From Firm-04 sp045642925 (GTDB lineage: Bacteria > Bacillota > Clostridia > Oscillospirales > Ruminococcaceae), in the NCBI GenBank assembly GCA_045642925.1, contig JAZUJW010000048.1, positions 143,331-207,330 on the forward strand: DNA of 64,000 bases, in the 5' to 3' direction. The notes beneath the pieces were generated by a model that saw nothing but the letters and a program-made list of their open reading frames with translations, made no database searches and was not told the DNA's origin. Within the stretch, counting starts at the first letter, position 1; every line of letters starts with the position of its first letter. Position numbers and translations under genes: made by a program. Of the stretch, positions 58,427 through 64,000 are shown piece after piece.

Positions 58427-61060
58427 ATGGACACAAACGAATTTCCCATTGAAAAACTCTCCCCGATGATGCAGCAATACCTGAAAATCAAAGATGCTTC
58501 AGGGAATGCGATCGTTTTTTTCCGTCTGGGAGATTTCTATGAGATGTTTTTTGATGATGCGGTGCTGGTATCCAGATTGCTGGAATTGACGCTGACAGGC
58601 CGTGACTGCGGTCTGCCAACCCGTGCGCCGATGTGCGGTGTGCCGTATCATGCCGTGGAACAATATCTCAAACGGCTTGTCGGAATGGGATACCGCGTGG
58701 CAATTGTCGAACAGCTCGAAGACCCAGCCAATGTCAAAGGCTTGGTGGAGCGCGGCGTCATTCGCATTGTCACACCCGGTACGATCATCGAATCTACGAT
58801 GCTGGACGAATCCAGCTGCAATTATCTGGGCGCGGTCTGGTCGCAGGGGGATGAAACCGTCTTTTGTGCGGCAGATATCTCCACAGGCGCAGTGAATCTG
58901 CATCGCGCAGACAGCAAAAATGTCAATGATGAACTCATTTCATTGCTTGACCGCTATCAGCCGTCTGAATTGCTGATTTCAGAGAGTTTTCTCGACCGTA
59001 AGCCCGTGACCGATTATCTGCGCACCAAAACAAACTGTATGGTGACACTGCGGGACGATGATTGCTTTGCACAGGAAAAACAGCGCGATATGGTGCTGAA
59101 ACAGTGTTCGGCAGATTCCTTCTCTGCACTGGGACTTTCCGAAACAGGTGCAGACAGCGCGTGTGCGTGCGGACTGTTCCAGTACATTGCTGAAACACAG
59201 TGTGCTTTGGTCGGACGCTTTACTGCAATCACCATTCATGGCAAAGAAGGTGTCATGGGACTCGATGCCAATGCACGCCGCAATCTCGAACTGACCGAAA
59301 CACTGCGTTCTCATGAAAAACGCGGTTCTCTGTTCGGTGTGCTTGACCGCACCGAAACTGCGATGGGCAGACGAATGCTGCGGACATGGATGGAACAGCC
59401 CTTGACTGCGCCTGTACGGATTCTGGAACGTCTTGGCGCTGTGGAAACACTCTCCAAAAATAATGTCGTGGCATCCGATTTGCGGGAAGCACTTGACAAG
59501 GTGTTCGACTTGGAACGTCTGATGTCCCGTGTGATGTTCCAGAAAGCAACGCCGCGTGACATGAAAGCACTTTCGCAGACGGCTTTGCAATTGCCTGAAA
59601 TCAAGTCCCTGCTGCAATCGCTGCCGCAAAGCAAACTGCTGCAAGCCTTGGAAGCACAAATTTCGCCGCTGGATGAAATTGCAGATTTGATTGAGCGTGC
59701 GATCGTGGACGAACCGCCGCTGGTTCTGAAAGACGGCGGTGTGATTCGTGACGGCTTCCATGGTGAACTCGATGCGCTTCGTCATGCCATGAACCACGGC
59801 AGCGACCTCATCACGGAAATCGTGGAGCGTGAACGGGAACGCACGGGCATCAAAGGCTTGAAAACAGGCTATAACCGTGTGTTCGGCTACTATCTCGAAG
59901 TCAGCCGTTCGTACTTTGACCTCGTGCCGCCGGAGTGGATTCGGAAGCAGACGCTTGCAAACTGCGAACGTTTTCTCACGCAGGAACTCAAAGAAGCCGA
60001 AAATACCATCATTGGTGCAAAGGATAAGGCATTGGCACTGGAAGCGGAAATCTTCTCGCAGCTGCGCGAATTTCTTGCCGAAAAGCTTGCGATCGTCCAG
60101 CAGACGGCTTCTGCGGTCGCGCAAGTGGACGTGCTTTGTTCACTGGCATATGTCGCAGTCGAAAACCAATATTGCAAGCCTGAAATTGCCGTGGACGGCA
60201 GAATTGAGATTCATGACGGACGGCATCCTGTGGTTGAACAGATGTTGACGGATACGGTATTCGTGCCGAATGATGTGCTGCTTGACCAGAAATCGAATCG
60301 TCTTGCAATCATCACAGGCCCGAATATGAGTGGTAAATCAACGTATATGCGTCAAACGGCGCTCATTGTTCTGATGGCGCAGATGGGCAGTTTCGTGCCT
60401 GCATCGTATGCGAAGATCTCGGTCGTAGACCAGATTTTTACGAGAGTGGGCGCATCGGATGACCTGACGGCGGGCGAAAGTACGTTTATGGTGGAAATGC
60501 ACGAAGTATCGACCATTCTCAAGCACGCGACTGCCAACAGCCTTGTAATTCTCGATGAAGTCGGGCGCGGTACGTCAACCTTTGACGGCATCAGCATTGC
60601 GCGAGCGGTCGCAGAGCATATTGCGGGAAAGCAAATCGGCTGCAAAACGCTGTTTGCGACGCATTATCACGAATTGACGCTGCTGGAAGGGCAGTGTGAC
60701 GGCGTGCGGAATCTGAGCATTGCGGTGCAGAAGCATGGCGACACGATTCGTTTCCTGCGTAAAATCGTAGAAGGTGCGGCAGATGACAGCTATGGTATTG
60801 AAGTGGCGAAATTGGCTGGACTGCCCGCAAAAGTGACTGCCCGTGCAAAGAATCTGCTGAACGAACTGGAAGCACAGAGCAAAGCCGAAAAAGCTGCGCA
60901 TGAAGCGAAAAAAGCCGCTGAAACACAGGGACAGATCAGTTTCTTTGCGGATGCGGAAGCGCAGGTGATACAGCAGCTTTCCAAGACGCATATCGGGGAG
61001 CTTTCCGATGCGGAATGCCGCGAACTGCTGACGGATCTGTCGAATTTGCTGCATCAGTGA
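58427..61060 (+). CDS. mutS: DNA mismatch repair protein MutS
   Basis: About 877 residues from ATG 58427 (MDTNEFPIEK); TTG 58415 is possible. Mismatch-contact Phe-x-Glu in FRLGDFYEMFFDDA, then connector, lever and clamp domains, Walker A TGPNMSGKSTYMRQTA, Walker B LVILDEVGRGTSTFDG, the signature FATHYHELTLLE, and a C-terminal helix region with a Lys/Ala stretch. True MutS by length and the N-terminal motif, not MutS2. No ribosome site is seen, so translation is probably coupled to the ylbF-family gene. mutL is not in the window. Confidence 0.96.
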   Translation: MDTNEFPIEKLSPMMQQYLKIKDASGNAIVFFRLGDFYEMFFDDAVLVSRLLELTLTGRDCGLPTRAPMCGVPYHAVEQYLKRLVGMGYRVAIVEQLEDPANVKGLVERGVIRIVTPGTIIESTMLDESSCNYLGAVWSQGDETVFCAADISTGAVNLHRADSKNVNDELISLLDRYQPSELLISESFLDRKPVTDYLRTKTNCMVTLRDDDCFAQEKQRDMVLKQCSADSFSALGLSETGADSACACGLFQYIAETQCALVGRFTAITIHGKEGVMGLDANARRNLELTETLRSHEKRGSLFGVLDRTETAMGRRMLRTWMEQPLTAPVRILERLGAVETLSKNNVVASDLREALDKVFDLERLMSRVMFQKATPRDMKALSQTALQLPEIKSLLQSLPQSKLLQALEAQISPLDEIADLIERAIVDEPPLVLKDGGVIRDGFHGELDALRHAMNHGSDLITEIVERERERTGIKGLKTGYNRVFGYYLEVSRSYFDLVPPEWIRKQTLANCERFLTQELKEAENTIIGAKDKALALEAEIFSQLREFLAEKLAIVQQTASAVAQVDVLCSLAYVAVENQYCKPEIAVDGRIEIHDGRHPVVEQMLTDTVFVPNDVLLDQKSNRLAIITGPNMSGKSTYMRQTALIVLMAQMGSFVPASYAKISVVDQIFTRVGASDDLTAGESTFMVEMHEVSTILKHATANSLVILDEVGRGTSTFDGISIARAVAEHIAGKQIGCKTLFATHYHELTLLEGQCDGVRNLSIAVQKHGDTIRFLRKIVEGAADDSYGIEVAKLAGLPAKVTARAKNLLNELEAQSKAEKAAHEAKKAAETQGQISFFADAEAQVIQQLSKTHIGELSDAECRELLTDLSNLLHQ

Positions 61061-61081
61061 ACGATACATAAAGGAGAACCC

Positions 61082-61933
61082 ATGAAAAACAATTTGTCCT
61101 GTGAGGGACTGGTACTTGTGACCGATCTGGACGGCACATTGCTGCTGCCTGACAAGACGCTTGCGGCGGAGGATGCGGCTGCGATTGCCGCATTCCGCGC
61201 ACAGGGCGGAAAGTTTGGCATTGCGACAGGACGCGGTGTGCAGGCGACCAGACCGTATTTCGACCTGCTGAAACCCGATTTTCCTGCCATTCTTTATAAT
61301 GGCGGCGTGCTGTATGACACGGCGGCAGAAAAGCCCGTGGTACAAACGCTGCTGCCTGCCTGTGCAGAGGATTTGATTCTGCGTCTGATGCGGGAATTTC
61401 CGAGTGCGGGCGCGGAACTGCTGAATTTTGACGGCGTATATGTCGTGCAGGATGGTGAATATGAACGCATTCACTTGCAGATCACGCATATTACGCCAAC
61501 ATTCTGTACGGTTGCGGAAATGCCTGTGACAAAATGCTGCAAGGCGCTGTTTGCGGCGGCACCTGAAGTGGTGGACGCGATGCTGAAAATAGTGGCGCTT
61601 CCTGAATATGCAGGTGTGGCATTCACACGGTCGCATGAGTGGTTTCTGGAAATTCTGCCGCAAGGCGTTTCGAAAGGTTCTGCACTGACGGCATTGCGGA
61701 CATATTTGCCGCAAGGTGCTGTGGTCGGTGCAACGGGCGATTTCGACAATGATGTGACCATGCTGCAAAATGCCGATTTTGCGGGCTGTCCTGCGGATGC
61801 ACAGAAAGTGGTGCGGGAAGCAGTAGCGGCTGCGGGTGGTTTTCTCTCTGCAAAAACCTGCGAGAACGGTTTCTTTGCGGACTGGGCAAAGTGGTTTTAC
61901 ACGCAGAATGCAGAAAAAAAGAAAGCCAAGTGA
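61082..61933 (+). CDS. HAD-superfamily hydrolase, Cof/YbjI type
   Basis: 283 residues. Motif I VTDLDGTLLLPDK, motif II substitute GIATGRGVQAT, Lys in LPQGVSKGSALTAL and motif IV VGATGDFDNDVTMLQNADF. The C2B cap domain lies between. Such enzymes dephosphorylate sugar phosphates or flavin phosphates; substrate unknown. 21 bp after mutS with AAGGAG before the ATG, so co-transcribed. Confidence 0.9.
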   Translation: MKNNLSCEGLVLVTDLDGTLLLPDKTLAAEDAAAIAAFRAQGGKFGIATGRGVQATRPYFDLLKPDFPAILYNGGVLYDTAAEKPVVQTLLPACAEDLILRLMREFPSAGAELLNFDGVYVVQDGEYERIHLQITHITPTFCTVAEMPVTKCCKALFAAAPEVVDAMLKIVALPEYAGVAFTRSHEWFLEILPQGVSKGSALTALRTYLPQGAVVGATGDFDNDVTMLQNADFAGCPADAQKVVREAVAAAGGFLSAKTCENGFFADWAKWFYTQNAEKKKAK

Positions 61934-61947
61934 AACACTCAGCTTTC
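61921..61947. terminator. bidirectional terminator overlapping the HAD gene end
   Basis: GAAAGC-ca-AGTG-aaa-CACT-ca-GCTTTC, a stem with one 2x2 internal loop; on the minus strand it is followed by a run of seven T. It ends the Nudix gene and may also stop the mutS operon. Confidence 0.75.
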
Positions 61948-61972
61948 TTCTTGTGGATGTGGCAGGCTGACA

Positions 61973-62395
61973 TCACATACTGTGATTGTTCAGCTTAATG
62001 GCGGCGCGTGCCTTGTTGACAATGGTCTTGTCGTTTTCGTAGGTCAAAAGACGGGTAGCATGAACGATATCCACCCAGCGAATTTCCGCGATTTCTTCTT
62101 CCTGTGGGACATAATCATAATTGCGAGCAAGTGCAAGGAAGTAAACCACGACTTTTTGGGTATCGCGTTTTGGTGAATATGTTACGGTTTCGCGGAATGT
62201 CTGGTCGAGGATGACATCCAGACCAGTTTCTTCTTTGATTTCACGGCGGGCTGTTTCCAGCTCGGTTTCATCACCCTCCACATGACCTTTGGGGAACGAC
62301 CAGTGGCCGCTGTTAATGTGTTTTATCAGCAGAATCTCGATATTTCCATGATATCGCCGATAAACGATTGCGCCGCAGGATTTTTCATGCAGCAT
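61973..62395 (-). CDS. Nudix hydrolase, Ap4A-hydrolase-like
   Basis: 140 residues from ATG 62395 (MLHEKSCGAIVYRR), AGGA about 9 bases upstream. The full Nudix box is GHVEGDETELETARREIKEE followed by TGL, with the preceding HWSFPKGH typical of bis(5'-nucleosyl)-tetraphosphatases (WxFPKGH). Likely removes Ap4A or similar alarmone-like nucleotides. Own promoter, monocistronic. Confidence 0.88.
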   Translation of the reverse strand: MLHEKSCGAIVYRRYHGNIEILLIKHINSGHWSFPKGHVEGDETELETARREIKEETGLDVILDQTFRETVTYSPKRDTQKVVVYFLALARNYDYVPQEEEIAEIRWVDIVHATRLLTYENDKTIVNKARAAIKLNNHSM

Positions 62396-62446
62396 TCCCA
62401 AGGTTCCTTTCTGAAAAATGGTTTTGCAACGGAAGTTGTTACTTTT

Positions 62447-62475
62447 ATTATAGCACAAGACGATTGATTTGTAAA
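62447..62475 (-). promoter_or_regulatory. sigma-A promoter of the Nudix gene
   Basis: Minus strand TTTACA (62470-62475), 17-bp spacer, TATAAT (62447-62452). Confidence 0.8.
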
Positions 62476-62548
62476 CCCTTTTTTCCGTTTTTCAAATTGC
62501 GGAAAATGATTATTTGCGGGAAATACCGCAGAAAGGCTGGTATCTATT

Positions 62549-63814
62549 ATGAACCGGAATTCCAAAACAGCATTCAGTGCGGCAGATATTTTGCTGCCGA
62601 ACGCGAAAGCAATGTCTGAGGCATGGGCAGTCTGTGCCTGCGACCAGTACACGGGTGAGCCTGCTTACTGGGCAGAAACCGAACAGAATGTCGGCACAAA
62701 GCCTTCTACGCTCCGCCTGATTCTTCCTGAACTGTATCTCGAAGAAAATGATGTGACCGAGCGCATTGCGAAAATTCAGTCCACGATGCAGGAATACCTC
62801 AAAAATGACGTGTTTGAAACCTATTCTGACGCAATGATTTACATTGAGCGTATTCAGAGCGATGGTAAATGCCGTGCGGGACTGGTCGGCAAAATCGACC
62901 TCGAACAGTACGATTATACGAAGGGTTCGACCTCGCTGGTACGTGCGACTGAGGCAACCGTTGCAGAGCGTATTCCTCCTCGTGTCCGCATTCGCCGCGG
63001 CGCTGCACTGGAGCTTCCGCATATTATGATTTTGCTTGATGATGCGAAGAAAACCGTTATTGAACCGCTGACTGCGGCAAAAGACACCATGCAGAAAGTA
63101 TACGATACGAAGCTGATGCAGGGCGGCGGCTCGATTCAGGGCTGGCTGGTACCTGCGGATGCACAGGAGAAGGTACTGGACGCACTGACCGCTATGGGCA
63201 ATGCAGAGAACTTTGAAAACGGTGCAGCACCGCTTGTATATGCAATGGGTGACGGCAACCATTCTCTGGCAACGGCAAAGGCATTTTATGAGGAATGGAA
63301 AGCGGCAAATCCGAATGAAGACACGACGAACTGTGCGGCAAGATATGCGCTGGTTGAGCTGGTGAATCTGCACAGTGAGGCATTGCAGTTTGAGGCAATT
63401 CATCGTATTCTGTGTGGTATTGACGGAAAGAAGCTGCTTGCTGACATGACGGCGGCGCTTGACCTGCGCACGGATGCGAAGGCTGCACAGGCGATGGAAG
63501 TGATTCTGGATGGCAGCAAGACGACGTATTACATTCACAAGCCGACATCGAATCTGACGGTTGGCAGTGTACAGAGTTTTCTGGATGCATGGCTGAAGGA
63601 AAATGGCGGTAAGATTGATTATATTCATGGTGCAGAGGTTGTGGAGAAGCTTGCGCAGGCAGAAAACAGCATGGGTATTTTGCTGCCGGATATGCAGAAA
63701 TCGGAGTTGTTCCCGACTGTCATGAAAGATGGTGCACTGCCGAGAAAGACATTTTCGATGGGACACGCCGCAGACAAGCGTTTTTACATGGAGTGTCGTC
63801 GAATCAGCGACTAA
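62549..63814 (+). CDS. DUF1015 family protein
   Basis: 421 residues, usual length. Seen: CACDQYTGEPAYWAET near residue 28, VRIRRGAALELPHIMILL, YAMGDGNHSLATAKAFYEEW near 230 and the C-terminal LPRKTFSMGHAADKRFYMEC. DUF1015 proteins are conserved, probably ATP- or phosphate-binding, with no agreed function; in several species they sit near serine or 2-hydroxyacid metabolism genes. AAAGG before the ATG; a TGCGG/CCGCA hairpin lies just upstream of the ribosome site. Plus-strand promoter not identified. Confidence 0.85.
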   Translation: MNRNSKTAFSAADILLPNAKAMSEAWAVCACDQYTGEPAYWAETEQNVGTKPSTLRLILPELYLEENDVTERIAKIQSTMQEYLKNDVFETYSDAMIYIERIQSDGKCRAGLVGKIDLEQYDYTKGSTSLVRATEATVAERIPPRVRIRRGAALELPHIMILLDDAKKTVIEPLTAAKDTMQKVYDTKLMQGGGSIQGWLVPADAQEKVLDALTAMGNAENFENGAAPLVYAMGDGNHSLATAKAFYEEWKAANPNEDTTNCAARYALVELVNLHSEALQFEAIHRILCGIDGKKLLADMTAALDLRTDAKAAQAMEVILDGSKTTYYIHKPTSNLTVGSVQSFLDAWLKENGGKIDYIHGAEVVEKLAQAENSMGILLPDMQKSELFPTVMKDGALPRKTFSMGHAADKRFYMECRRISD

Positions 63815-63826
63815 GCATCCGAATGC

Positions 63827-64000
63827 GGCTATGCACGCGAAGCGAAATTTCCTTTTCGTTCTAACGAATCAGGAAGGGGTTCACCCAGCCCCCTCCTCAT
63901 TATTTTTTTCGATAAAAAGGTGTTTCGCGCTCTGCGGAGCGCGACCAGAGGCGCTGCCTCTGGACTTCGCCAAAGGGAATGATTCCCTTTGGAATCCTCA
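63827..64000. repeat. TIR-bounded intergenic repeat, copy C (runs off the window)
   Basis: Starts GGCTATGCACGCGAAGCG 12 bp after the DUF1015 stop. Continues with TTCGTTCTAACGAATCAGGA, then TTTCGCGCTCTGCGGAGCGCG, CCAGAGGCGCTGCCTCTGG and CCAAAGGGAATGATTCCCTTTGG, the last two in the same order and orientation as in copy B. The right inverted repeat lies past base 64000. Confidence 0.75.

Overview
The window looks like the chromosome of a ruminococcal gut or rumen Clostridia species (Oscillospiraceae, Ruminococcus-like). The main clues are two secreted proteins ending in type I dockerins, long threonine linkers, many BspA-type leucine-rich-repeat surface proteins, Gram-positive ribosome binding sites, frequent TTG/GTG starts, and sigma-A promoters with almost invariable 17-bp spacers. 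No phage, integrase, CRISPR array, rRNA or tRNA gene was found.

Layout. 1-5 kb: minus-strand operon of three anchored LRR proteins, followed by a truncated AI-2E-family transporter. 5-7 kb: glmS with its own promoter and terminator. 7-14.4 kb: long minus-strand run of three related membrane proteins, then comM/yifB, rodA, tcdA, a small membrane protein and a D-2-hydroxyacid dehydrogenase. 14.4-22.8 kb: divergent promoter region, then rpoB-rpoC. 22.8-26.7 kb: another LRR protein, a mobile-looking intergenic repeat and a dockerin protein. 26.8-33.9 kb: HSP90-like protein, a NADAR-like/Tudor-like fusion, DegV, and a MinD-like ATPase-Nudix-membrane protein operon. 34-37.3 kb: ylxM-ffh-(three small membrane proteins)-rpsP-khpA. 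38-40 kb: proBA. 40.2-42.8 kb: second copy of the repeat and a ClpC-type ATPase. 43-49 kb: Cys/Gly-rich peptide; ECF sigma factor, Thr-rich anti-sigma candidate and dockerin protein with overlapping genes; two-component system. 49.3-56.9 kb: transglutaminase-like protein, aspartate/glutamate-type racemase, adenylating enzyme, carrier protein, MBOAT acyltransferase, SGNH-like protein and lipoprotein. 57-64 kb: LRR protein, YlbF-family protein and mutS, HAD phosphatase, Nudix, DUF1015 protein and a third, truncated repeat.

How the parts fit. The most distinctive locus is 49.4-56.9 kb. It has the full logic of a Dlt system (adenylate an amino acid, load it on a carrier, pass it through an MBOAT channel, transfer it outside), but it also carries its own racemase, and the adenylating enzyme has lost the cysteine that DltA uses to select D-alanine. 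I infer that it decorates an envelope polymer with an amino acid other than D-alanine. The second distinctive locus is the sigma/anti-sigma/dockerin operon, in which a cellulosome-type subunit is translationally coupled to an apparent transmembrane signalling pair. A family of TIR-bounded intergenic repeats (24.5, 40.2 and 63.8 kb) and a family of similar long hairpins (26.75, 40.29 and 45.95 kb) are the main non-coding structure.

All functions are read from sequence by eye; no database search was run.
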